Position numbers and translations under genes: made by a program. Below, in pieces: positions 25,389 to 33,751 of a DNA stretch of 37,463 nucleotides. The stretch's first letter is position 1. Every line of letters begins with the position of its first letter. Source of the DNA: Pseudomonadota bacterium (GTDB taxonomy: Bacteria; Pseudomonadota; Gammaproteobacteria; Steroidobacterales; JBCBZW01); contig JBCBZW010000042.1 of assembly GCA_039815145.1 (NCBI GenBank), positions 1 through 37,463 of the forward strand. Direction: 5' to 3'. The notes beneath the pieces are model-generated. The model saw nothing but the letters and a program-made list of their open reading frames with translations. It was not told where the DNA came from and searched no databases.

Positions 25389-25784
25389 ATGGTGCAACAA
25401 CGAGTGCCTGTGGCGGCGTTTTTTCTGCTGCTTGGTGTGTTTTTTGGCCTCATCACGGGGCCCGCGGCAGAGGCGGGAGAGGTCGAGGTGGTGGCGGTGG
25501 ACGTGCAGCATCAGCAGGGGGGCCGCTATCGCTTCGCCGTGACCTTGCGCCATCAGGATGAGGGATGGGCCCACTACGCGGATGCGTGGGAAGTGCGCGG
25601 TCCGGACGGCGAAGTGTTCGGGCGACGAGTGCTGGCGCACCCTCACGTGGACGAGCAACCGTTCACTCGGTCCTTGAGCGGCGTGAAGGTGCCCGCGGGG
25701 ATCGCCGAGGTGACGGTGGTGGCACACGACAAGGTGCACGGCGAGAGCGCCGCCTTCAAAGTCCCCCTGCCGCCGGCTGGGTAG
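25389..25784 (+). CDS. Small secreted protein of unknown function
   Basis: This 131-residue product starts at the ATG at 25389, with GGAGGGAGG about 8 bases upstream. A strong signal peptide (AAFFLLLGVFFGLI, cleavage near PAAEA) directs it to the periplasm. The mature part is a predicted beta-sandwich of about 105 residues, with alternating strands (VEVVAVDVQHQQGGRYRFAV, TVVAHDKVHGESAAFKV) and a central HYADAWEVRGPDGEVFG stretch. His residues are frequent (more than ten), which might hint at metal binding, but no fixed motif is evident. I do not recognise a family. It diverges from the TonB-C-like gene and is followed by the TetR gene, whose promoter begins 16 bases after this stop. Confidence 0.7.
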   Translation: MVQQRVPVAAFFLLLGVFFGLITGPAAEAGEVEVVAVDVQHQQGGRYRFAVTLRHQDEGWAHYADAWEVRGPDGEVFGRRVLAHPHVDEQPFTRSLSGVKVPAGIAEVTVVAHDKVHGESAAFKVPLPPAG

Positions 25785-25800
25785 AGTTCAGAAACGGAGC

Positions 25801-25828
25801 TTGATCAGTCACATATAGGCGATAAAAT
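25801..25828 (+). promoter_or_regulatory. Promoter of the TetR regulator gene
   Basis: TTGATC (25801-25806) and TAAAAT (25823-25828) are separated by 16 bases and match four and five of six consensus bases. They lie in an AT-rich stretch that stands out from its surroundings. Predicted transcription start is near 25835, leaving a leader of about 22 bases before the GTG start at 25857. Confidence 0.6.
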
Positions 25829-25839
25829 ATACTAGAACA

Positions 25840-25859
25840 CACGACTTGAGAATCTCGTG
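25840..25859. promoter_or_regulatory. Candidate TetR operator overlapping its own start codon
   Basis: CACGA (25840-25844) and TCGTG (25855-25859) are inverted copies around a 10-base centre, forming a 20-bp site of the size usual for TetR dimers. It sits just downstream of the predicted transcription start and covers the GTG start codon, where bound repressor would block transcription. Arms are only 5 bp, so chance is possible. Confidence 0.35.
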
Positions 25860-26429
25860 GGCAGGAAGTCAACGCTGGATGAAGCCGCCGTCTTTCGCTA
25901 CGTCGGCGCCACCCTCGCCAAGGCAGGCGCGGTCACGCTGCAGGGCGTGGTCGAGGGCACCGGGTTCTCCATGGGCTCGCTCTATCACCGCTACCGCTCC
26001 CGCGAAGGCTTGCTGGCCCATGCCTGGTTGGATGCGCTGGAGGCGTTTCAGAACCAGTTCGCCGACCTGATCGAGCACGGTGGCGTGGAGGCGGGCGCCC
26101 GCGCGGCCATGCTCACACCCGCCTTCTGCCGCCATCACCCGGCCCGCGGTGTCGTGCTCGCGTGCTGTCGCGCCTCGGAGTTTGTGGGTGAGAAGACGCC
26201 GCCGGCCCTGCGCGAGCGCATCGACTTGGCCAATCGTCGTGGGGCGGGGGCGTTGAAGCGGTTCTCCCAGCGCACGCAGGTGGACCTGATGACTTGCCAG
26301 CTCGCCGTGGTCGGCATGCCCCTGGGCGCGGTGCGCCTGTTCCTGCCAGCGCAGCCCGTCCCCCTCTCCATCGACGAGCGAGTGCAGACGGCTTACTGGG
26401 CGCTAATGAAGTCACCCCAGGTGGCTTGA
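25857..26429 (+). CDS. TetR/AcrR-family transcriptional regulator
   Basis: This 190-residue protein starts with GTG at 25857. Residues of about 5-60 form the helix-turn-helix domain, with the family pattern VTLQGVVEGTGFSMGSLYHRYRSREGLLAHAW, in which SLYHRYRSRE is the recognition-helix end typical of TetR proteins. The C-terminal half (about 65-190) is all-helical, as expected for ligand binding and dimerisation, and includes the segment CRHHPARGVVLACCRASEF. Most members repress their own gene or a neighbour, commonly transport or redox genes. The preceding secreted-protein gene is the only close same-direction partner, so the target is not clear. No strong ribosome-binding site is seen, only a weak TTGAG. 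Confidence 0.88.
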   Translation: MGRKSTLDEAAVFRYVGATLAKAGAVTLQGVVEGTGFSMGSLYHRYRSREGLLAHAWLDALEAFQNQFADLIEHGGVEAGARAAMLTPAFCRHHPARGVVLACCRASEFVGEKTPPALRERIDLANRRGAGALKRFSQRTQVDLMTCQLAVVGMPLGAVRLFLPAQPVPLSIDERVQTAYWALMKSPQVA

Positions 26430-26578
26430 GGTGAGTTGATCACGGCACCGGTCTGCGCGAGGGTTGTTGGCCGAGCGAACCCGCCAGCGCCAGGCAAATG
26501 CTGCCGCACCATCGCTCGTTTTGCCGCCCGCCCTGGGGCGCTTTCGCAGTGCCTACCGTCCAACGGCTAGAGTGACTC

Positions 26579-26974
26579 GTGATGACCGCCGCAGCGCTCT
26601 ACATCGAAGACGGTCGATTCGACCGCACCGTCTTCGCCACGCACTTCAACGCCATGAACCGTGAAGACCTCACCCTGGACGTTGCCGAAAGCGTGGAGGC
26701 TGGTCTGAGAGTCTTACGAGCGCGCATGCCGGACATCATCTTCCTCGACAATCGGGTGCCACCCCACGAGGACTACGAGGAGAGCCTTGCCGAGCTGACG
26801 AACGCAGGCTTCGTCGGGCCCGTCGTTCTCATCACAGGCCTTCCCACTCTCGAAATGCAGGATGCGGTCGACGGCGCCGGACCTGTGTGCGCGTTGCTCG
26901 ACAAACGCGGCCTCAGTGCGACGCGCTTGACCGAGGTGATCACCCCATTGCTCGCCCGATTGCCGAATGGCTAG
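26579..26974 (+). CDS. Stand-alone receiver-domain response regulator (CheY-like)
   Basis: This 131-residue protein starts at the GTG at 26579; the adjoining ATG at 26582 is equally possible and no ribosome-binding site settles it. It consists of a receiver domain alone. ALYIEDGRFDR supplies the acidic pair, D57 in IIFLDNRVP is the phospho-acceptor, the Thr in VVLITGLPT is the switch residue, and the Lys in LLDKRGL completes the active site. With no output domain it should act by protein-protein contact. It lies directly before a PAS-GGDEF-EAL gene in the same direction and may belong to the same signalling path, although a separate promoter appears to drive the downstream gene. Its kinase is not identifiable from the window. 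Confidence 0.88.
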   Translation: MMTAAALYIEDGRFDRTVFATHFNAMNREDLTLDVAESVEAGLRVLRARMPDIIFLDNRVPPHEDYEESLAELTNAGFVGPVVLITGLPTLEMQDAVDGAGPVCALLDKRGLSATRLTEVITPLLARLPNG

Positions 26975-27007
26975 ATTTGTAGCGCCTTGCAACAAGTCAG
27001 CGAGAAA

Positions 27008-27023
27008 CGTGATCTACATCACG
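27008..27023. promoter_or_regulatory. CRP/Clp-like binding site
   Basis: CGTGATCTACATCACG is a perfect 6-bp inverted repeat around CTAC and contains GTGA-N6-TCAC, the core of the CRP-family consensus TGTGA-N6-TCACA. The flanking left side (AAA before CGTGA) also matches the consensus. The centre lies between 27015 and 27016. Confidence 0.7.
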
Positions 27024-27044
27024 CCGTCGGTGGATTGCTATCAA

Positions 27045-27050
27045 TACATT
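27045..27050 (+). promoter_or_regulatory. -10 element of a class II CRP-type promoter
   Basis: TACATT matches four of six -10 consensus bases. Taking it as -12 to -7, transcription starts at 27057 and the CRP-like site is centred at exactly -41.5, the spacing of class II CRP-activated promoters. The leader to the ATG at 27134 would be 77 bases. Confidence 0.55.
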
Positions 27051-27133
27051 CGTCGTGTGGATTCTGTTAACTGGGCGAGTTGTCGGGTCGGGTTCGTCGC
27101 ACTCGCGCGTACCCGCCGGACCGGAGTAAGTGG

Positions 27134-28915
27134 ATGACCCCCGGATCCAGTACCTATCGACCCTCGGCAACCGATAGCGACACCCTGCAAAGTTATATCG
27201 CCGAGTTGCAGCAGCAGTACCTGGAGATGTGCCGCGTCCGTGACGAGCTCGAAACGTCGCGCGAGTGGTATCGCTTCATGTTCCAGAACTCGCCTGTCGC
27301 CTACCTGTGCTTCGACCGCTTCGGCGTCGTGAGTGACGCCAACGATCGCGCCCTCGAGATTCTCGGGCAGAGCGCCGATCGGGTGATCGGTAAGCCCGGC
27401 TTGCTGTTCTTCTCCACTGCGGGCAGGCGTGCCTTTGCCACCCACATTCGTCATGTGCTGGAGGAGGGGCAGCGGGAGATCGAACTCGAACTGAGCTCGC
27501 CCGTCCACGGTTGGCAGCACGTGCTCATGTCGAGCATCCCGATCCCCCACGAGTCCGGCACGCCCACCCACTGCCAGTCTGCGCTGATCAACATCTCCGA
27601 GTTGAAGCGCACGCAAGAGCGCCTGGTGCAGACCCGCGATCACATGGAGACCCTGGCGCACCACGATGCTTTGACCGGGTTACCTAATCGCCTCCTATTC
27701 ACGGATCGCCTTGAGCATGCGATCAATCGGGCTAGCCGAGAGAATTTGATAGGGGCGGTAATTTTCTTTGATCTCGACCGGTTCAAGGTGATCAATGACT
27801 GCCTCGGGCACGAGGCTGGGGATACGCTGCTCAAGCAGATGGCTCAGCGCCTGCGCGAGACCACCCGTGCGGAAGACACCGGTGCCCGCTTCGGCGGTGA
27901 TGAGTTCACCATCCTCCTCGAGAACATCGTCAATCACGAGAACGCGGAGAACGTCGCGCGCAAACTGCTGGCCAGCTTCGAGCGCCCCGTGGCGCTCAAC
28001 GGGCAGACTGTGCGGGTCACCCCCAGCATCGGGATCGCGATGTTTCGGGGTAACGATCTGGAGGCGGGGGAGATCATTCGCCGCGCCGATGTGGCCATGT
28101 ACGCGGCGAAGGCGGCCGGCGGCGCTACGCACCATCTGTTCAAGGCGGCGGACGACGAGCTTGGCGATCGCCACGAGCTCGAGACCCAACTCTACTCGGC
28201 GCTCAACGAGGAGCAGTTCCGGGTGGTGTTCCAGCCCCAGTTCCGCTCGGACGGTGCCACCGTCGCGGGGCACGAAGCGCTCGTGCGCTGGGAGCACCCG
28301 CAGCGCGGCACCCTGCTGCCGAACGACTTCGTGCCCCTCGCGGAGGAGGCCGGGTTCATCGGTGAGCTGGGCTTGTGGGTATTGCGCGAGGCCTGTCGCC
28401 AGAACATGCGCAACGGCGACGGCAAGACGCCGATGGCCCGCATCGCCGTAAACGTCTCACCCCTGCAGCTGGCTGCCGGCAATCTGGTCGAGGCCGTGCA
28501 GAGCGTGCTCGATGAGACGGGCCATCCCGCCGACTACCTGGAGTTGGAGATCACCGAGACAGCCGTGATGTCAGAGCCGTCCACGGTGGTCGGCGTGCTC
28601 GATCGCTTGCGGGCAATGGGCGTGAGCATCGCGGTGGACGATTTCGGCACCGGCTACTCGTCCCTCGTGCTGCTCAAGCGCTTCCCGATCAATCGCCTGA
28701 AGATCGATGGTTCTTTCGTGCAGGGCATCGAGGATCAGCCCTCGGACCGAACGATCGCCCAAGCGATCATCTCCCTCGCGCAGCAGATGGCCATGGAGGT
28801 GGTGGCGGAGGGCGTCGAGACCCGCGCCCAGTTCGACTTCCTGCAGGATGCGGGTTGCGAGCTGTTTCAGGGCTATCTGTTCTCGCCCCCGGCGGACACC
28901 CTGTACCACGCCTGA
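27134..28915 (+). CDS. PAS-GGDEF-EAL cyclic-di-GMP enzyme
   Basis: I chose the ATG at 27134 because GGAG lies 7 bases upstream and the earlier frame start (27080) adds an Arg-rich stretch within the leader. The product has 593 residues and no membrane segment. A short coiled coil (about 15-45) leads to a PAS domain at about 45-160 (WYRFMFQNSPVAYLCFDRFG). The diguanylate cyclase domain has GGDEF at 254-258 with an RAED inhibitory site five residues earlier. The EAL domain has E381-A382-L383, ELEITETAVM and DDFGTGYSS. All key motifs for both activities are present, so net direction cannot be told from sequence. A CRP/Clp-like site and a -10 element lie upstream. The stop is 6 bases from the convergent chemotaxis-fusion gene. 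Confidence 0.93.
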   Translation: MTPGSSTYRPSATDSDTLQSYIAELQQQYLEMCRVRDELETSREWYRFMFQNSPVAYLCFDRFGVVSDANDRALEILGQSADRVIGKPGLLFFSTAGRRAFATHIRHVLEEGQREIELELSSPVHGWQHVLMSSIPIPHESGTPTHCQSALINISELKRTQERLVQTRDHMETLAHHDALTGLPNRLLFTDRLEHAINRASRENLIGAVIFFDLDRFKVINDCLGHEAGDTLLKQMAQRLRETTRAEDTGARFGGDEFTILLENIVNHENAENVARKLLASFERPVALNGQTVRVTPSIGIAMFRGNDLEAGEIIRRADVAMYAAKAAGGATHHLFKAADDELGDRHELETQLYSALNEEQFRVVFQPQFRSDGATVAGHEALVRWEHPQRGTLLPNDFVPLAEEAGFIGELGLWVLREACRQNMRNGDGKTPMARIAVNVSPLQLAAGNLVEAVQSVLDETGHPADYLELEITETAVMSEPSTVVGVLDRLRAMGVSIAVDDFGTGYSSLVLLKRFPINRLKIDGSFVQGIEDQPSDRTIAQAIISLAQQMAMEVVAEGVETRAQFDFLQDAGCELFQGYLFSPPADTLYHA

Positions 28916-28921
28916 GCGCTG

Positions 28922-31900
28922 CTAGCTCAGATCAGCTCGCGGCAGCGTGAAGCTCACGGTCGTGCCCTTGCCCACCGTCGACTCCAACCAGATGTGCCCA
29001 CCGTTGCGCTCGATGATGCGTTTGCAGATCGGCAATCCGGCCCCCACGCCGGTAGGCCCTTCGCCGGCGTTGGGGGCAATCAGGCCGAACACTTCGAAGG
29101 CACGGTCGAGTTCGCGCTCCGACATCCCGTAACCCGAATCCTTGATGCGCAGGGTGATCATCTCGTTGCTGCGCTCGTGGCTGACCTGCACGCGGGCGGG
29201 CCGCGCGGAGTAGCGAACGGCGTTGTCGAGGAGGTGGTAGAAGACCCGGATAAGCTGACTGCGATCGACGTACACTTCGGGGAGCTCGTCGATTTCGATT
29301 TTGGCGCCGTCGGCATCGATCAAGGGGCGCAGGAGTTCGATGGCTTCGTAGCAGGCGGCTGCGCTGCTGGCAGAGGCGGGTGGGGTGCCGCGGGTCTCCA
29401 CGCGGGCGAACTCCAGCAATCCCTTGATCATCTGCACCGCCTGATCCGCTGCCTCGCCAGCAGCACGAAGCATTTCGCCTTCGTGATCCAGGAGTCGATC
29501 GCCCATGGATTGCTGTAGGGCGCCGCTGGCGGTGCCGACGATGCGCACCGGCTCCTGCAGGGCGTGAGAGACGGCGTAGGCGAAGCGTTGCAGCTCCTCA
29601 TGAGAGGCGCGCAGCTTGCGGCTCGCGCTCATCACGCGCTCGACGCTGACGAAGGTGACGACGACGCCGATCACCTGCTCCTCAGCGTCCCGGTACGGGG
29701 TCATGCGCAGCAGTAGGGTGGCCCCAAAGCGGTCGCGTACTTCGGTCTCGAAGAGCTGCTGGTCGCGTAGCACCTGCTCGAGGTGCTCGTTGAAATCCTC
29801 GAATTCGATGTGCTTTTCGAGGTGGGCGATGGGGCGCCCGATGTCCTGTTCCAGCAAGTTGAACTGATAGGCGGCGGTCGGGGTGAACTTGCGGATGCGC
29901 AGCTCGCTGTCGAGGAACACGGTGCCGATCTCCGTGCTCTTGAGGAGGTTGTGCATGTCCGAGGTGAGCTCGGTGAGCTCGTTGATCTTGCCTTCGTGTT
30001 CGCGGTTCACCGTGTAGAGCTCCTCGTTCACCGAGTGCAGCTCTTCGTTCGTGCTCTGCAGTTCCTCGTTGGCGGCCATCAGCTCTTCGTTGGTCGCCTG
30101 CAGCTCCTCGTTGCTGGTCTCGAGGTCTTCCACCGCCGTCTGCAGGTGCTCGCGGGTGTAGCGAAGCTCCGTCTCCAGGTCCAGTACCTGGTCATCGGTG
30201 CTGTGCGAGTAGTCCATTTGGATCGGCGTGATGCTTGGCTCCGGCCGCGCCGACTCCTCGAAGCTGAGCAGGATGTAGGCTGGCGTGTCACGGCCCTGCT
30301 GGGGCAGGGGGCGTGCGCGGAGGTCGATCCTTTTCAGCTCGCCATCAAGGGTCACCTTGATGCCGTTCAGTGACAGAGGCTCTCCGGTGCTGTGGACCTT
30401 TTGCAGAGCGCTGATCACGGCCAATCGCAGGTCCGCGATGACCAGCTCTGAGAGGTATAGGCTGGCCACGCCGGTCTGCGAATGCAGGAATCGGCGTGCG
30501 TCGCCGAAGGTGTGGGCGATCTCCCCCGACCCGCTCACCAACACCGAGGCCGGCATGTACTGCTCCATGAGCACGTCGTAGGCGCGGATCAAGCTGGCGG
30601 GGCGCCCGCCAACCGCGCCACGGGAGAAGCTCGGTGCCATCGGAGCGCGGTGCTCGTCCATCGGCGGGCGGCGCACGGGGGGCACGCGGAACGAGGCGTT
30701 GGCGATGCGTCGCTCCGTGCGCTTGGTGAACACCTTGAAACGGTTGTTCTCGGTGCTGAAGTCGTTCACTAGATCGCCTAGGGATTCACTTGGGCCGAGG
30801 AACAGGAAGCTGTCTTTGAGTAGGGCGAAGTGGAACATCGCCAGGGCGTTCCGCTGGGCCTCGGCGTCGAGGTAGATCAGCATGTTCCGACACACCACCA
30901 TGGCGAGCTTGGTGAAGGGCGGGTCGGTGGTGACGTCCTGGCGGGCGAACACCACCATCTTGCGAATGTCCGGCTTGACCAGGTAGCCCTTGGTCACGCG
31001 CGCGAAATGACGCGCCAGCCGCTCCTGCGGTAGGGAGGCCACCTGATTCTCGTTGTAGACGCCGCTCGCGGCAAACTCCAGCGACCCCTTATGGACGTCG
31101 GTGGCGAAGATCTTCACCGGCAGCTGGATACGCTGCGCCTCCATGGCCTCACGGACCAATATCGCGAGGCTGTAGACCTCTTCGCCGGTGGCGCAGCCAG
31201 GCGTCCAAATGCGTAGATCGCCCTGTGCCTGCGCACGGGTGAGCAGTCGCGGGATGATCTCCTCTTCGAGGTAGGACCAGGCGGTGCTGTCGCGGAAGAA
31301 TGCGGTGACGCCGATCAGCAGGTCGCGGTAGAGCTGATCGAGTTCCTCCGGGTTGGCGGAGAGGAAGTCGACGAACTCCTCCATGGTGGTGAGGTGCGCC
31401 TCGTGCATGCGCCGCTCGATCCGCCGCGCCACGGTGGCGATCTTGTAGTTGTTGAAGTCCAGGCCACACTCGCGCCGAAGCAGGGCGAACACGCCCCCGT
31501 ACACCGGGTTATCGCTCGGCTCCGGGATGGGTAGCTCTTGCTTGTCCCGAATGCGCACGAGAGCCGGGGGGATGTGCTCCGGCGCCAGCACCAGATCGAC
31601 CACGCCGGTGGCCACCGTGTTGTTGGGCATGCTGTCGAAGCCCGAGGAGTCGGAGGTCTGGGCGATGACCAGGCCTCCGACGTCGTGCACGGCCCTCGCC
31701 CCCTCCGCGCCATCATCCCCGGTGCCGGACAGGACGACGGCGATCGCCGCTTCGCCCCATTGCTCGGCGAGGGACACGAAGAAGTGATCGATCGGTCGTT
31801 GGCGCGCGGCGTCGGCGGAGATGGGCACCGGCTGAAGGGTCTGGCGGGTGGTGAGCAGCTCGCAGCCTTCGGGCATCACGTAGAGGTGATTGGCCTGGAT

Positions 31901-32134
31901 GGTGAGGGCGTCACGCACCGAGTGGATCGGCATGCGCGTACGCCGCCCGAGCACCTGGTCCATGACGCTCTCGAAGTCCGGTGCGAGGTGCTGGACCACC
32001 ACGAAGGCCATGCCCGTATCCACCGGCAGGGACTCCACGAAACGCTCGAGCGCCTCGACCCCGCCGGCGGACGCACCGATGCCGACCAGGTGCGTCGCGG
32101 CCGTCAGCTGACTCCCCACCACAGTGTCGTCCAC
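28922..32134 (-). CDS. CheB-CheR-PAS-histidine kinase fusion protein
   Basis: This is a 1070-residue cytoplasmic protein. Residues of about 12-195 form a CheB-type methylesterase domain with S22 (GIGASAGG), H49 (VVQHLAPD) and the Asp of [11 protein letters not shown]. About 215-480 is a CheR-type methyltransferase domain ([13 protein letters not shown] and the SAM-binding [15 protein letters not shown]). A long heptad coiled coil follows, with repeats such as [11 protein letters not shown] and [15 protein letters not shown] domain is at about 725-830. The kinase region has phospho-His H857 in SHALQEPVR, an N box [17 protein letters not shown] and [10 protein letters not shown]. In most relatives the residue after the His is Asp; here it is Ala. 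The CheB receiver domain is absent. Such fusions occur outside chemotaxis clusters and probably sense intracellular signals. Targets are unknown. Confidence 0.92.
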   Translation of the reverse strand: MDDTVVGSQLTAATHLVGIGASAGGVEALERFVESLPVDTGMAFVVVQHLAPDFESVMDQVLGRRTRMPIHSVRDALTIQANHLYVMPEGCELLTTRQTLQPVPISADAARQRPIDHFFVSLAEQWGEAAIAVVLSGTGDDGAEGARAVHDVGGLVIAQTSDSSGFDSMPNNTVATGVVDLVLAPEHIPPALVRIRDKQELPIPEPSDNPVYGGVFALLRRECGLDFNNYKIATVARRIERRMHEAHLTTMEEFVDFLSANPEELDQLYRDLLIGVTAFFRDSTAWSYLEEEIIPRLLTRAQAQGDLRIWTPGCATGEEVYSLAILVREAMEAQRIQLPVKIFATDVHKGSLEFAASGVYNENQVASLPQERLARHFARVTKGYLVKPDIRKMVVFARQDVTTDPPFTKLAMVVCRNMLIYLDAEAQRNALAMFHFALLKDSFLFLGPSESLGDLVNDFSTENNRFKVFTKRTERRIANASFRVPPVRRPPMDEHRAPMAPSFSRGAVGGRPASLIRAYDVLMEQYMPASVLVSGSGEIAHTFGDARRFLHSQTGVASLYLSELVIADLRLAVISALQKVHSTGEPLSLNGIKVTLDGELKRIDLRARPLPQQGRDTPAYILLSFEESARPEPSITPIQMDYSHSTDDQVLDLETELRYTREHLQTAVEDLETSNEELQATNEELMAANEELQSTNEELHSVNEELYTVNREHEGKINELTELTSDMHNLLKSTEIGTVFLDSELRIRKFTPTAAYQFNLLEQDIGRPIAHLEKHIEFEDFNEHLEQVLRDQQLFETEVRDRFGATLLLRMTPYRDAEEQVIGVVVTFVSVERVMSASRKLRASHEELQRFAYAVSHALQEPVRIVGTASGALQQSMGDRLLDHEGEMLRAAGEAADQAVQMIKGLLEFARVETRGTPPASASSAAACYEAIELLRPLIDADGAKIEIDELPEVYVDRSQLIRVFYHLLDNAVRYSARPARVQVSHERSNEMITLRIKDSGYGMSERELDRAFEVFGLIAPNAGEGPTGVGAGLPICKRIIERNGGHIWLESTVGKGTTVSFTLPRADLS

Positions 32135-32419
32135 GATGTTGGCTCCTCACCGGTTTGCGGGTGCGTGCACCGCGCCAGGATGCGGCGGTGTTTTGGGATC
32201 AGCATACCCTGGGATATCGAGCGGAGCGACGATTATTGTCATCTTCGTTTCCCGCGATCGGCTCGCGCCAGGGGTAGCCTGGGCGGCACGCTGGGGCCGC
32301 AGCTCGCTACGCCGCAGGTAGCGCGAAACAGGTGGCGCTCCTGGGTGGATTGCAGTCGGCGACATCGCATCGCGCAGGGGGGCTACCGGGCGTGCTCGCA
32401 ATCGCGCCGACCATGCGAC

Positions 32420-33751
32420 ATGCTCGCCATCCCACCCGTGCTGGAGAGTCACTTGCGATTGCTGCTCATCCCCTCGCTGGCGAGCGCACTGCTCTGCGCC
32501 ACGATCACCTTGGCCGCGGGCGATGATGGTCCGGTCGACGCCGTCGCGTTGCTGCCGACGCCGGCGAGCGCCATGAGCGCGCAGCCGCACCTTGCAGGCG
32601 TAGGGGACACGTTGGTGCTCAGTTGGCTCGAGCCCGACCCGGCGGGGGGCAAGGTGCTGCGCCAAGCGGTGATGGACGATGCCGGCTGGGAGACCCGACC
32701 GGCCGTGGCCGCCGGACGACGTTGGTTCGTCAACTGGGCGGACTTCCCCTCGGTGGTGCCCATCGACGATCAGGGGCTATGGGCCGCCCACTGGCTGCAA
32801 CGCCGCCCGGGGGGGCGTTACAGCTACGACGTGTTCCTGAGCCTCTCGCAGGACGCCGGCCAAACCTGGTCGGCGCCACTCATTGCGCACACGGACGACA
32901 CGGCGACGGAGCACGGCTTCGTCAGCCTCTTCCCCTGGGACGGCGTGGTCGGCGCACTCTGGTTGGACGGCCGCTACACCGGCGGCGACCACCACCAGCA
33001 CGGTGCGGCGCAGAGCGATCGTTCGCAGGCGCGCGGCATGACCCTGCGGGCCGGGCGCTTCTCGCCGCTCGGTGAACGCCTGCAGGCCGTGGAAGTGGAT
33101 GATCTGGTCTGCGACTGCTGCCAGACCGACGTCACGGTGAGCAGCGCCGGACCCGTGGCGGCCTACCGAAACCGTACGCTGGACGAGCTGCGTGACATCC
33201 ACATCGCCCGCCTCGTGAATGGGCGATGGACCGTGGGCGGCCCCGTGGGAACGCGTCGCTGGCAGGTGCGAGGATGCCCCGTGAACGGCCCCGCCATCGA
33301 CGCAGACGGCGATCGCGTGGCCGTGGCCTGGTACAGCGGTGCGGATGATGAGCCGCGCGTCAGCGTCGCCTGGTCAGCGGATGCGGGGGCTCACTTCGGA
33401 CCGGCGGTGACGATCGATGCGCGCTCGCCCCTCGGTCGGGTGGATGTGTCGTTGCTGAACACCGTGCCGGGCGCCTTAGTGAGCTGGTTGGGCCGAGGTT
33501 CGGATGGTGAGGCGGGGCAGCGCGCGCAGATCAGCGTGCGTTTCGTCGGCGAGGATGGACGGGTGGGGCCGATCCTGCCCTTGGTGCAGACCCTGGCCGC
33601 GCGGCCCTCCGGGTTTCCCCAGCTCGCCCTGTGGCGCGAGCAGCTGGTCCTCGCCTGGACTGACGCGGAAGCGGAGCGGGTGCGCTCGGCGCGCGTGCCC
33701 CTGGCGGCGCTGCTGCCCCGGGCGCTCGGCGAGGGTGTTCCGGCGGACTAG
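32420..33751 (+). CDS. Secreted sialidase-like (Asp-box/BNR) protein
   Basis: The 443-residue product is taken from the ATG at 32420. The TTG at 32453, preceded by GGAGAG, would give a cleaner signal peptide (LRLLLIPSLASALLCA) and may be the true start. The mature protein is a predicted beta-propeller with Asp-box motifs SQDAGQTW and SADAGAHF, typical of sialidase/BNR-fold proteins. An unusual CDCCQTDVTVS motif sits at C231, C233 and C234, with another Cys near 285 in RGCPVNGP. Catalytic sialidase residues (the RIP motif and the Arg triad) are not recognisable, so enzymatic activity is doubtful. It diverges from the chemotaxis-fusion gene and overlaps the convergent DUF4124 gene by four bases at the stops. 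Confidence 0.75.
   Translation: MLAIPPVLESHLRLLLIPSLASALLCATITLAAGDDGPVDAVALLPTPASAMSAQPHLAGVGDTLVLSWLEPDPAGGKVLRQAVMDDAGWETRPAVAAGRRWFVNWADFPSVVPIDDQGLWAAHWLQRRPGGRYSYDVFLSLSQDAGQTWSAPLIAHTDDTATEHGFVSLFPWDGVVGALWLDGRYTGGDHHQHGAAQSDRSQARGMTLRAGRFSPLGERLQAVEVDDLVCDCCQTDVTVSSAGPVAAYRNRTLDELRDIHIARLVNGRWTVGGPVGTRRWQVRGCPVNGPAIDADGDRVAVAWYSGADDEPRVSVAWSADAGAHFGPAVTIDARSPLGRVDVSLLNTVPGALVSWLGRGSDGEAGQRAQISVRFVGEDGRVGPILPLVQTLAARPSGFPQLALWREQLVLAWTDAEAERVRSARVPLAALLPRALGEGVPAD

Noticed and set aside
26431-26443. Second CRP-like site (GTGA...TCAC) after the TetR gene
   Set aside because: The half-sites are separated by 5 bases, not 6, and no promoter or start is suitably placed.
26464-26664. 66-codon frame before the receiver gene
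   Set aside because: It overlaps the receiver gene in another frame, is Arg/Ala-rich, and lacks a ribosome-binding site or recognisable features.
31538-32419. Upstream part of the open frame that ends as the sialidase-like gene
   Set aside because: It is antisense to the CheB domain of the fusion gene and has shadow-like composition. The real product begins near 32420 or 32453.
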